This document shows positions 7,683 through 15,858 of a stretch of 64,000 nt of DNA, in pieces. Position 1 is the stretch's first letter. Every line of letters starts with the position of its first letter. Origin of the DNA: Planctomycetaceae bacterium (lineage in GTDB: Bacteria; Planctomycetota; Planctomycetia; Planctomycetales; Planctomycetaceae); NCBI GenBank assembly GCA_024742875.1, contig JANSXP010000005.1, forward strand, positions 124,001 through 188,000. The letters are read 5' to 3'. Under the pieces are notes generated by a model. It ran no database searches. It had not been told where the DNA came from and saw nothing but the letters and a program-made list of their open reading frames with translations. A program made the translations under genes and the position numbers.

Positions 7683-10643
7683 ATGACCGCCCCTGCCAAC
7701 ACCGACCAGCTGATTGACCAGCTCCGTGCCAGCTGGCAGTCCTCCGCATCGCTGTCAGCCGCAGTTTTGCTGGCCGATCATCCTGCCATTGCCGCTGATC
7801 CGGCACTGGCCATGGACGTGATCTATGCCGAAATTCTGCTCCGGGAAGAATCAGGGGAGTTGCCGACTGAGGACGAATACACGCACCAGTTTCCTGATCT
7901 GTGCGAACCAATCGCCCGTCAGTTTCAGCTGCATCGAGCGCTGCGGGAAATGGATGACGCAGACGACGACCGCTTCGACCACGATCCCCGGATCGACGCG
8001 GTCTTTGACTCCACCCTGATCCCCGATCGCCGCGACACCCATCCTGTCACAGAAGAATCCGACACACGAACTCCCACCATCCCCGGCTTCGAGATCAAAA
8101 ACATTGCAGGTCGCGGGGGCAGTGGAGTCGTGTATCTGGCATTTGACGAGAAACTGAAACGCAATGTGGCCATCAAGCTGCTCCATGCGACAGATGAAGC
8201 GCAGCAACAGTTAACCCGGGAAGCTGAAGCTTCTGCCGCTCTGGATCACCCGCACATCGCCCGCATTCATCAGATCGGCGAACACAACGGCCGCCCGTTT
8301 CTCGTGCTGGAGTACATTGATGGTGGAGCATTGACAGATGTGCTGCAGCGCGGCCCGCTGGAATTTCGCGCCGCCTGCGAGCTGCTGATTGACGTTGCCG
8401 ATGCGATTGAATCCGCGCACGAGCAGGGCGTGATTCATCGGGACCTGAAGCCGGGCAACGTGATGCTGGCCACGGACGGACGTCCGCGTGTGTGCGATTT
8501 TGGCCTGGCCCGCAAACTGGATTCGCAATTCACACTGCACGCCACGGGCAGCGTTGTGGGCACGCCCGCTTACATGTCGCCCGAGCAGGCCCGCGGTGAT
8601 TCGGTCGCTCGCGCGGCTGACCTGTACGCCCTGGGAGCGACGCTGTATCACACGCTCACCGGACGGCCCCCCTTTCAGGCCTCCACCCCCTGGGAAATCT
8701 TGAATCAGGTGATGACCGACGATCCGGTGGCCGTGCGGGATTTGAATGCCTCCATCCCCAAAGACCTGGCGACGATCTGCCACCGGGCGATGCACAAGAA
8801 TCCGGAGCGACGATTTCCGGATGCGGCCGAGTTTGCCGCAGAGCTGCGGCGTTTTCTGAACGGTGATCCCATTCACTCCCGACCGGCCAGCGGCCTGGAG
8901 AAGAGCTGGTCGTGGTGTCGACGTCATCCGGCCCTGTCCTCGGTTGTGACGGCGATCGCCGTGGCTCTGATTGCCATTGCGGGGATTTCCATTTCCTCAC
9001 AGCGGCGCGTGACAACCGCGCTAAAAAACACGCAGACCGCGCTCGGACAGGCGGAAACCCAGCGTGACGTAGCGTTTGATGCCATGAGCCGACTGGTACA
9101 TGAAGTGACGGCCAATCTGCAGAAACATGAAGCCAGTGTGGAGGCGCGCGAAGAGGTGCTGCACTCCGCCATCATTGGCCTGGAAAAGATTATTGAGACC
9201 AACGGTGATCATCATGACGCAAGGCTGACGCTTGTGGAAGCTCGCTGCATGTACGCCTACATCATCTCGCAGCTGGGTCGCAATCAGGAAGCCACCGATC
9301 AGTTTCTGGCTTCCATTGATTTGATGAAAGACGACCCCACCCGCCGTGGTCGCACAGAACTGGCGTTTGCCACATCACTGCTGGCACAGCATTACCTGAG
9401 ACTGGCCGAACCGAAATCGCTGGAGACGGCCGAAGCGGCAATCGACATCGCCGCGCGACTTGTCGAGGAGGATCCGGCCGAGGCCCGCCCAAGACAGATT
9501 CTGGCAGCCGCTCATGAAAACCGAGGCAGTTCACTGGCGTCGATCGGTCGCCGCGACGAAGGGCTGGCTGCCATGCGCGAATCGCAGAAGATCAATACGC
9601 AGCTGCTGGAAGAACAGCCCGATCAGGAGCGCGCCGCATCACAATTGATCGACACCCACCTTGCCATCGCTCTGCTGGAATACGATATGGGCCACCTGTC
9701 TGCCGGTGAAACGGCGACTGACGCGGCCATTCGGCTGATCAACCAGACGGGCATCCATCTGGAATCCGACACCCAGATGCAGCGAAAGTATCTGAAGGCC
9801 TGTCGGCTGATGGGTGTCGGACGGTACGGTCGCGCAGACTACGACGGAGCCATTGAAGTGCTGCAGGAGACGTTCGCCCAGACGTCCCGACTCATCGAGG
9901 TTGAACCCACGCGGCCCGGATTTCGGCTGCGTCTGGCTGTCTGTGGCGCTGATCTGGCACGATGCTATATGGCCACCGATCAAATGGAGCGAGCGGCCGC
10001 CATCACTGAGCAGGAAATCACCGCGCTGTGGAAAGGCATGGAACTGGGTGGGCCGGAATACGAGGTTCAGCGTTCCGCGATCATGCAGGCACAGCTGCGG
10101 ATGGCGGAAATCCAGTTACGCAGACGGAACCTCGAAGAGGCGATCAGGGCAACGCAGAAATCGGCCGAAGCCGTGAAGCCTCTGGAGGAAAAATTTGGAC
10201 TGCAAATGATGCTGTCGATGATTGGCTATCAGGTGGAAATCCTCAAGGGCATCAACGAACAGCCGTCGGAAGCCACACAGGAACATGTGGCCGCGAGCCG
10301 TCGGGCGTATGCCGCCTGGCGAAAACTCAAAGACGGCGATCGTTCCCTGTTTGACGATACCAGGACGCAGCTGCAGGAGGATATGACCGCCGCCAAACAT
10401 CCCCTGCTGACCAGCAGCCTGCATCACATGTACAGCCTCTGCCAGGCACAACTGTACGAACTGCTGGCCGTCGACGAGGCGACCGCAAACGCTGACCTGG
10501 ACAGGCAGGCTCAAGCTGTCATTGCCGCAGTCAGAGCGAATCTGGCCGTGCCGGGTACCGACCCTTCGTATTTTCTCGGTCTGCCGGAGTTTCGTACGGT
10601 GCGGACGACCGAAGCGTTCCGAAACGAATTCGCGCTGCCTTAG
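7683..10643 (+). CDS. Membrane Ser/Thr protein kinase with TPR-like C-terminal region
   Basis: A 986-residue protein. The kinase domain (about 136-393) is complete: glycine loop GRGGSG 143-148, catalytic Lys165 in VAIK, HRDLKPGN with Asp254, DFG with Asp272, and GTPAYMSPEQARG. A single membrane helix lies at about 419-439 (SSVVTAIAVALIAIAGISIS). The remaining 540 residues are helical and TPR-like, and would lie on the far side of the membrane as a probable sensor. The ATG at 7683 is chosen since homology starts near it; the frame stays open upstream to 7413, overlapping the sigma gene. The acidic N-terminal 130 residues resemble the regulatory leader of planctomycete kinases. It probably acts with the ECF factor just upstream. 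Its tail resembles the fragment at 2-337. Confidence 0.92.
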   Translation: MTAPANTDQLIDQLRASWQSSASLSAAVLLADHPAIAADPALAMDVIYAEILLREESGELPTEDEYTHQFPDLCEPIARQFQLHRALREMDDADDDRFDHDPRIDAVFDSTLIPDRRDTHPVTEESDTRTPTIPGFEIKNIAGRGGSGVVYLAFDEKLKRNVAIKLLHATDEAQQQLTREAEASAALDHPHIARIHQIGEHNGRPFLVLEYIDGGALTDVLQRGPLEFRAACELLIDVADAIESAHEQGVIHRDLKPGNVMLATDGRPRVCDFGLARKLDSQFTLHATGSVVGTPAYMSPEQARGDSVARAADLYALGATLYHTLTGRPPFQASTPWEILNQVMTDDPVAVRDLNASIPKDLATICHRAMHKNPERRFPDAAEFAAELRRFLNGDPIHSRPASGLEKSWSWCRRHPALSSVVTAIAVALIAIAGISISSQRRVTTALKNTQTALGQAETQRDVAFDAMSRLVHEVTANLQKHEASVEAREEVLHSAIIGLEKIIETNGDHHDARLTLVEARCMYAYIISQLGRNQEATDQFLASIDLMKDDPTRRGRTELAFATSLLAQHYLRLAEPKSLETAEAAIDIAARLVEEDPAEARPRQILAAAHENRGSSLASIGRRDEGLAAMRESQKINTQLLEEQPDQERAASQLIDTHLAIALLEYDMGHLSAGETATDAAIRLINQTGIHLESDTQMQRKYLKACRLMGVGRYGRADYDGAIEVLQETFAQTSRLIEVEPTRPGFRLRLAVCGADLARCYMATDQMERAAAITEQEITALWKGMELGGPEYEVQRSAIMQAQLRMAEIQLRRRNLEEAIRATQKSAEAVKPLEEKFGLQMMLSMIGYQVEILKGINEQPSEATQEHVAASRRAYAAWRKLKDGDRSLFDDTRTQLQEDMTAAKHPLLTSSLHHMYSLCQAQLYELLAVDEATANADLDRQAQAVIAAVRANLAVPGTDPSYFLGLPEFRTVRTTEAFRNEFALP

Positions 10644-10718
10644 CCCACCGGCTGCACCGCCACCATTGCCGGCTGTCTCCGGGCAGGGAGACGCCGCGTC
10701 AATTCCCAGGCAAATGTG

Positions 10719-10750
10719 CAGCCACCCTGCAGCCACCCTGCAGCCACCTG
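10719..10750. repeat. Three tandem 11-bp repeats
   Basis: CAGCCACCCTG occurs twice in a row and a third time lacking one C, between the kinase gene and the secreted protein gene. Likely slippage-generated; no function is visible. Confidence 0.75.
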
Positions 10751-10880
10751 CAGCAAGTTTCGAGCCATTACTGTGTCGATGGGGCCAGGAACACAACCCA
10801 CATGGCCTCGGGCACGGCAGCGACCAGCGTAACGGCAATCAGCGGCGAGATTGTGGCCAGTCCACCGACACCACCTGGAC

Positions 10881-10939
10881 TGATGCCACACAGAAATCTG
10901 AGGCAATTGTGTCCGCCTGCTTATTCAGATGCGTTTGAG
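10881..10939 (+). repeat. Element copy A, related to 12381-12445
   Basis: The last 30 nt (10910-10939) match 12416-12445 at 23 of 30 positions with no gap, and both copies are preceded by GATGNCACA and CTG. Four of the seven differences fall at third codon positions if read as Cys-Pro-Pro-Ala-x-x-Asp-Ala-Phe-Glu. It lies 82 nt upstream of the start at 11022. It could be a leader element or a coding remnant. Confidence 0.5.
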
Positions 10940-11021
10940 TCAGTGGAGGCGACGAGATGGTCAGCCAGGACCTGTCGCCAGCTTGTCCCGATCGCTCTTT
11001 CCTGCCATTCGGAGAACTCTC

Positions 11022-11648
11022 ATGCTGCCATTTCCATGCCGCTGTCGATGTTCCGTCCTCGCATTTTTGTGTGTCGTCCTTGCCGCGTCGTCCTGCGGAC
11101 TGGCCGCAGAGGAGAACGGCACTCGCGTCGTCGAAGACCCTGCCGGTGTATTTTCTGTCGCGTTTCCCGGGACTTCCATCCAAAGCGGAGGCCTCGGGAA
11201 ATCAGCGTCCGAAGAACAGCAGCAGTTTACGCTCTCCACAGATAAGGGGGTTTACATGCTGGTCTACGAGGACTTCCCGAAACTCGATTTTTCTAATAAC
11301 GCGGTCGCCAACAGCGCCATGCAGACGGCCCGGGAGGGCTTTCGTAAGTCGCTGAATGGGGAACTCATCAGCGAAGAGAGAATCCGTCTGCCGGGAACAG
11401 GCGTCAACGGCGTCGAATTTCAGCTCAACATCCCCAGACTCAATGGCCGCTCGCGTCACCGCAGTGTGGCCATCGGCCATCGCTGGTACAGCGTGCTGGT
11501 ACTGGGGACAGAAGAATTTGTGCAGTCAGCCGAGGCAGACCGCTTCATGAAGTCCGCCACGCTGGTCGCCGCAGAATCAGAGACCCGCTCTGCACAGCGA
11601 GGCCGGACGCGCATTCGCAATCTCGTGCGACAACGGGGAGGAAACTAG
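11022..11648 (+). CDS. Secreted protein of unknown function
   Basis: A 208-residue protein I do not recognise. Residues 1-30 form a Cys-rich n-region and hydrophobic core ending GLAAEE, a plausible signal peptidase I site; the SSC at about 24-25 is a poor lipobox. The mature part looks like one compact alpha/beta domain: a strand pair (VVEDPAGVFSVAFPG), then repeated Val/Leu strands, with a basic tail (RSAQRGRTRIRNLVRQRG). The overall pattern recalls PsbP/DUF1795-like small domains, but the match is not strong enough to claim. GGAGA precedes the ATG at good spacing; an in-frame ATG at 10929 is less likely. One base separates its stop from the next gene, so the two are co-translated. Confidence 0.75.
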   Translation: MLPFPCRCRCSVLAFLCVVLAASSCGLAAEENGTRVVEDPAGVFSVAFPGTSIQSGGLGKSASEEQQQFTLSTDKGVYMLVYEDFPKLDFSNNAVANSAMQTAREGFRKSLNGELISEERIRLPGTGVNGVEFQLNIPRLNGRSRHRSVAIGHRWYSVLVLGTEEFVQSAEADRFMKSATLVAAESETRSAQRGRTRIRNLVRQRGGN

Positions 11649-11649
11649 G

Positions 11650-12267
11650 ATGGCGGTCAAAATTCGATACACCTTCCGCCCCAACCTGCTGCAGTCTCCC
11701 AAGACCGTCGTCTCGGGACACGACGGGCTGGAACTGCGGAACAAAACGGGCCGCATTCTGCGTCAGATCCCCTGGGCTGACGTGGTGCGTTTGCAGCAGT
11801 TTCAATACGCCATGGCGCGCACAGAAAACGGAACGTCGGTGCCCCTGCTGGCGTTCCGCGTCAGGCCACGCCGTGGTCGTCCCATCATGTTTCTGTCTGG
11901 CTCGTGGATGGGCCCGGGAGCCGGACGCACACAGTTTGCTGACAGCAGCGCGCCATTCCTGCAGCTGGTGACTGACGTGAAGCACCGTGTGGCCAACATT
12001 CGGCCTGAAGCGGAACTGGTTACCGGAGATCGCGGCTATTCCCTGATGTTTATGGGGCTGGCCGCGCTGATTGCCAGCATAACAGTCGTCGTCGGGCTGG
12101 CCTTCCTGTCTTCTGACCGGATCGACCAGGATGGCTGGCGGATCCTGCTGCTGCTGGCCGGACTGGCGCTGTTCGTTGCTCCGCTCACCTGGCATGCGGC
12201 TCGCTCTTTTCAGCCTGCCTCCACCACCGTGGCGGCGGATCTGACTGAGGATCATTTGGCAGGATAG
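11650..12267 (+). CDS. Membrane protein of unknown function
   Basis: A 205-residue protein. Residues 1-125 are soluble and beta-rich, resembling a PH-like or other small membrane-associated domain (RYTFRPNLLQSP, LRNKTGRILRQIPWADV). Two membrane helices follow at about 133-156 and 167-185, with a short loop between them. A GGGGAGGAAA ribosome-binding site sits inside the end of the preceding gene. The one-base intergenic distance to the secreted protein upstream argues that the two products act together, perhaps as a membrane-anchored pair. No catalytic motif is seen. The DUF assignment is unknown to me. Confidence 0.75.
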   Translation: MAVKIRYTFRPNLLQSPKTVVSGHDGLELRNKTGRILRQIPWADVVRLQQFQYAMARTENGTSVPLLAFRVRPRRGRPIMFLSGSWMGPGAGRTQFADSSAPFLQLVTDVKHRVANIRPEAELVTGDRGYSLMFMGLAALIASITVVVGLAFLSSDRIDQDGWRILLLLAGLALFVAPLTWHAARSFQPASTTVAADLTEDHLAG

Positions 12268-12280
12268 CCGCGAACATCCG

Positions 12281-12300
12281 CTGCGGGCCCCGCGCCGCAG
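12281..12300 (+). terminator. Possible terminator hairpin
   Basis: A CTGCGG / CCGCAG inverted repeat with an 8-nt GC-rich loop starts 13 nt after the stop of the membrane protein gene. No U tract follows, so this is only a candidate. Confidence 0.3.
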
Positions 12301-12380
12301 AAACTGTGTATCGAGTCTGTGCGGGATCGCGTCCCGTCCGCCCCAACCGGGGACGGCGTCACGCCCGGCCACCCGGGACG

Positions 12381-12445
12381 TGATGGCACAGCCTGCGGAA
12401 AAACTGTCCGGTTTTTGTCCGCCCGCCCACAAAGATGCGTTTGAA
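12381..12445 (+). repeat. Element copy B, related to 10881-10939
   Basis: The second copy of the element upstream of 11022: GATGGCACA, CTG, then a 30-nt core at 12416-12445. It lies 46 nt before the proposed start of the cytochrome gene. Conserved spacing between TGTCCGCC and GATGCGTTTGA is the main evidence for common origin. Confidence 0.5.
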
Positions 12446-12491
12446 CAGACAGCCAGATCGGCCCAAGCCTTTTTTTCAGAAAGCTGTCACC

Positions 12492-12947
12492 ATGACCACT
12501 TTGCGACTTTTTCCCCAACTGTGCGGCTGCCGGCCGACATCTTCGCTGGTTCTGGCGATGGCCGTTCTGCTGTCTGTTATCACCAGCACAGCACAGGCAG
12601 GAGACGCCAATGCTGATGCGGCGGCCGTCAAGCAGATCTTTCGCACCCGCTGTCTGGAATGTCACGGCGACACGCGTCGCGAGGCAGACATCCACGTGAT
12701 GCAACGGGACAGCTATGTGGGTGACGAAAAAGCGGTGACGCCCGGTGACCTGGACGCCTCATATCTGTTCGACCTGATTTCTACCGACGACGAAGACTAC
12801 CGCATGCCTGAGTCACCGCGACCGGCACTGAGCGCTGCGGAAATCGACACGGTACGTCGCTGGATCACGGCCGGTGCCCCCCCCTTTTCCAGCGGACGTG
12901 GAGCCAGCCGAAACGGCCTCAGGAGACGAGCAGAGGTTTGGCCGTGA
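12492..12947 (+). CDS. Two-heme c-type cytochrome protein, N-terminal part (frame broken)
   Basis: The upstream half of what looks like one cytochrome gene. Residues 1-36 form a signal peptide (hydrophobic core about 18-33, cleavage near AQA). The PSCyt1-like heme domain follows, with CLECH at 54-58 and typical spacing to the YRMPES methionine region and the closing helix AEIDTVRRWITAGAPP. Just after GAPP the frame runs into a C8-T4 tract (12877-12888) and then reads 20 unrelated residues to a stop at 12947. The continuation FPADVEPAETASGDEQ is in the next frame. One base fewer in the tract would join the two parts into a protein of about 733 residues. The ATG at 12492 gives the better signal peptide; 12435 is an alternative start. 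Confidence 0.8.
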   Translation: MTTLRLFPQLCGCRPTSSLVLAMAVLLSVITSTAQAGDANADAAAVKQIFRTRCLECHGDTRREADIHVMQRDSYVGDEKAVTPGDLDASYLFDLISTDDEDYRMPESPRPALSAAEIDTVRRWITAGAPPFSSGRGASRNGLRRRAEVWP

Positions 12948-14697
12948 TTATGTGCTGGAGCAGATTTTGAATTATCTGGATGACGTCCCCCGCGATAAAC
13001 GCCGCCACCTGCGATTTTTCAGCAGCAATCACCTGCTGACCTCTGGAGCCACGGCCGAAGAACTGCTACGAAATCAGCACGCCCTGGCCAAGGCCATCAA
13101 CCATCTTTCGTGGCAGCCAACACTCGTGCAGCCTGAAATCGTGGACAAGGGCGTCTCCAGCATTTTTGCCGTCGATATCCGTCGCCTTGGCTGGCATGAG
13201 ACACCGTTTCACGCCGTTGAGTCTGCGGGCCAGCACGTCGCCGAAGACTTTGACATCTTCGACATGATCCTGCTCGACTATCCGTACGGTGTCGCGCTGG
13301 AAGGCTCAGAGACTTACGACCGACTGCACGAAATCTATGTGCGACCCGCCGGGCTGATTCGGCCCATTCCGTATGTTCGTGTCGACTGGCTGGTGAGCGC
13401 TGCCACACGGCCGCCGCTGTACGAAGACATTTTGCAGCTGCCCCGCAAGCTGCAGGATCTGGAAGACATGCTGGGCGTGGACGGCGATCACAACGTGGAA
13501 ACACGAATTGCCCGTCGCAGTGGCATGACGCTCTCCGGAGTCTCGCAGAACAACCGCGTAGTGGAACGACACCCGGCACGCTATGGCTACTACTGGAAAA
13601 GCTATGACTTTGAAACCAGCAGCGGTCTGCAGAACATGTTCGTCGACCCGCTCAATTTCCATTACGCGGGTGGTGAAATGATCTGGAGTCTGCCCAACGG
13701 ACTGCAGGGCTATCTGGTGACCGACAACCGCGGGCAGCGTCTGCTGGAAGCTCCCACGACCATTGTCACCGATAAGTTTGCCGAAGACAAAACGGTGCGT
13801 AACGGCCTGTCGTGCATTCGCTGTCACGATCGCGGCATGAAACGATTCCACGACAACATCCGTCCGGCGTTTGCCGCCCTGCCATCGGGACGTACGCGTC
13901 GCGATGTGCTGCAACTGTACCCCGAGCAGGAAGAAATGGATCAGCTGCTTGACCGTGACCAGGACGCTTTTCTGTCCGCCGTCAAACGAACACTGGGCGA
14001 AGATCAGCAGCAGGAACCCCTCACTCCTGTCGCCCGCACGTTTCATGATGCTCCCCTGACCCTGATGCAGGCCGCGGCGGAACTGGGTGAGCAGGATTCT
14101 GCCAGACTGGTGGCCGCCTTCCGGCTGCCGCAGTTTGCCCGTCTGGGACTGTCCGGCCTGTCATCCGGAGAGGTCATTCGGCGTGATTCCTGGGAAGACT
14201 ACTACGCTCAAGTGGTTCACCAGATGGGACTCGGGATTCCGATTCCCGCTGTGGACGGCGTCACGAGGCTGGACATTCTGCCGCAGGGATTTGCCGAACA
14301 GCTGACCATTCGCACCAACAAACGCAGCAACGTGTTTTCTCCGGGCGACAAGCTCATCATCGAAGTCACCAACCACTCCGACGACGACATGTTCATCGAA
14401 TTAGTTGGCACCAGCACGACGGGCCATATCGCCGCCCTGACTCATGTGGAGAAACTCAAACGCGGCGAAACGTTTCGCTTCCCCAAAGCCGGAGACATTG
14501 ATATTCGCCCCCAGCTGGGAAGGGAACTAATCACCGTCTTCGGCAGCCCCACGGCTTTTGAACCCGGCGTGGTGCTGCGAGCCGACAATATGGACGACCG
14601 CCTCGTGCACGATTTTTTCCACATCGACAACGACGGCAATGTCAAACACACGGCCGGTGATGTGGTCCGCAAGACGCTGCGAATCGAAACCCGCTAG
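12874..14697 (+). CDS. Two-heme c-type cytochrome protein, C-terminal part (frame broken)
   Basis: The downstream half, open from 12874. The GTG there has no ribosome-binding site, so it is unlikely to start on its own. About 607 residues: a large N-terminal region of unknown fold (FGRDYVLEQILNYL and RHLRFFSSNHLL are early landmarks), a second heme motif CIRCH at about 314-318 followed by DRGMKRFHDNIRP, and a C-terminal DUF4384-like beta domain (about 475-605) beginning LTIRTNKRSNVFSPGDKL. The product would be a periplasmic electron-transfer or sensing protein. The break may be a real mutation, a programmed shift, or a miscount in the C8 tract. No operon partner is obvious. Confidence 0.8.
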   Translation: MPPPFPADVEPAETASGDEQRFGRDYVLEQILNYLDDVPRDKRRHLRFFSSNHLLTSGATAEELLRNQHALAKAINHLSWQPTLVQPEIVDKGVSSIFAVDIRRLGWHETPFHAVESAGQHVAEDFDIFDMILLDYPYGVALEGSETYDRLHEIYVRPAGLIRPIPYVRVDWLVSAATRPPLYEDILQLPRKLQDLEDMLGVDGDHNVETRIARRSGMTLSGVSQNNRVVERHPARYGYYWKSYDFETSSGLQNMFVDPLNFHYAGGEMIWSLPNGLQGYLVTDNRGQRLLEAPTTIVTDKFAEDKTVRNGLSCIRCHDRGMKRFHDNIRPAFAALPSGRTRRDVLQLYPEQEEMDQLLDRDQDAFLSAVKRTLGEDQQQEPLTPVARTFHDAPLTLMQAAAELGEQDSARLVAAFRLPQFARLGLSGLSSGEVIRRDSWEDYYAQVVHQMGLGIPIPAVDGVTRLDILPQGFAEQLTIRTNKRSNVFSPGDKLIIEVTNHSDDDMFIELVGTSTTGHIAALTHVEKLKRGETFRFPKAGDIDIRPQLGRELITVFGSPTAFEPGVVLRADNMDDRLVHDFFHIDNDGNVKHTAGDVVRKTLRIETR

Positions 14698-14769
14698 GCA
14701 GTTCATCGTCACTCAGGTCTTGTCTTCCGCTGTCCACGCCGCGCCTCGGCCACCTGCAGAAAGAACGTC

Positions 14770-15528
14770 ATGTCTGTCACGGAAAAAACTCCCATGCCGG
14801 CCACCAGTCAACTGCCCGTGCTCCGCTACCTGCTGATTGCTCTGGTGGCCACCAGCCTGGGTAGCTTTGGTTTTATCGCCGTGGGCGAAGGCCTGCGGAA
14901 CATTGATGGCCCCAATGCCGTGGCGGACGACTACATTCTGGTCCTGGCGGGCATTGCCTTCACACTCAGTTGCCTGCCCCTGCTGCGGAATCTGGCTCTG
15001 GAAATAGGGCGAGATCTGCACAACCGTTTTGCCGACGAAATCGCGATCATGAAGTCCATGGCCAGAGATCAGATGGATCGTGAGAGTCCGCCGCATACGG
15101 ATGCCATCATCAACGGCACCGGCCTGTTTTCTGTCGCGGTGACCGCGCTGGTTCTTGAATTGGCATGGCAGCAGGGAGAGTCGCTGACTGACTGCGTGGC
15201 TCTGGGCGGGCTGTGCGGCGGAAGCCTGCTGGGGCCGTTCGCCGCATTGCGGCTCAGCAACCGAAAGCCGAGCCTGCGATTTGCCGCGTCCTGGCTCACG
15301 GCTGTCATGCACGTCTTCTGGCTGGTGATGGCAACTGGCTTTGCCATGAATCAGGTCAGCCTGCAACGGTGCACCCCAACGGAACTGGCTGTGGTCGTTG
15401 CCGTCGCCATCGCCGTCACAGGAATCTCGGCATTTAGCTGGAAGCAACTGGCCCTGTTTCGAGCAGCGCGTCAACGCCTGACAGCAACAATCACGAAAAG
15501 CCAACGACCGAGCGAAACCGCGCGGTGA
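14770..15528 (+). CDS. Multi-pass membrane protein of unknown function
   Basis: A 252-residue protein with about six predicted helices (roughly 18-40, 54-73, 116-132, 140-160, 170-190, 203-222). Loops are short except for a hydrophilic stretch at about 78-112 (EIGRDLHNRFADE, RDQMDRESPPH). The C-terminus is basic. I do not recognise a family and see no transporter or enzyme motif. The gene starts 72 nt after the cytochrome gene in the same direction and could be co-transcribed with it. The ATG at 14770 has an AGAAAGAA sequence upstream as a weak ribosome-binding site. A second Met (residue 9) is possible. Confidence 0.7.
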   Translation: MSVTEKTPMPATSQLPVLRYLLIALVATSLGSFGFIAVGEGLRNIDGPNAVADDYILVLAGIAFTLSCLPLLRNLALEIGRDLHNRFADEIAIMKSMARDQMDRESPPHTDAIINGTGLFSVAVTALVLELAWQQGESLTDCVALGGLCGGSLLGPFAALRLSNRKPSLRFAASWLTAVMHVFWLVMATGFAMNQVSLQRCTPTELAVVVAVAIAVTGISAFSWKQLALFRAARQRLTATITKSQRPSETAR

Positions 15529-15620
15529 TACCATGGCGATGAGCGACAGCTCGCGTGCCACAAGCCGGCGAGTGGCACTTATCAACGGCCACTCGAAATC
15601 AAATGCCCTGCCCACCCAAA

Positions 15621-15654
15621 GAAAAGCCCGTCACTGCAGCAGCAGCGACGGGCT
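15621..15654 (-). terminator. Rho-independent terminator, minus strand
   Basis: A perfect 8-bp inverted repeat (AGCCCGTC 15625-15632, GACGGGCT 15647-15654). Read on the minus strand the stem is followed by TTTTC and TTT. It lies about 205 nt downstream of the PEP-CTERM gene and is the likely end of its transcript. Confidence 0.6.
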
Positions 15655-15858
15655 GTCAACGAAACTCGTCGGAATCCTGTCTGTTCATGCGGGTCAAACC
15701 GTCACACAATCGCGACAGGCCCGCACCGTATCCTGAACAGCCTATCCGTGAAACAGGCTAAGCGGCAGCGGCGCACCATCGAGGCCGCAGGGAAGTAAAC
15801 GCCTGTCACAGACAATTCTCGATGCGCCTTCAGGAGGTTCCACTGCAGTTCAGGCAAC

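Larger units (their letters stand above)
10644..11021 (+). other. Non-coding gap of about 380 nt
   Basis: No convincing gene. The gap holds three tandem 11-bp units (10719-10750) and, near its right end, an element that recurs upstream of the cytochrome gene (10881-10939). It probably carries the promoter of the secreted protein gene at 11022, but no clear -35/-10 pair is visible. Confidence 0.6.

Noticed and set aside
12380..12616. A 78-codon plus-strand frame containing the element copy B
   Set aside because: It overlaps the cytochrome signal peptide region and has no ribosome-binding site. I kept the element as a repeat and did not call a gene.
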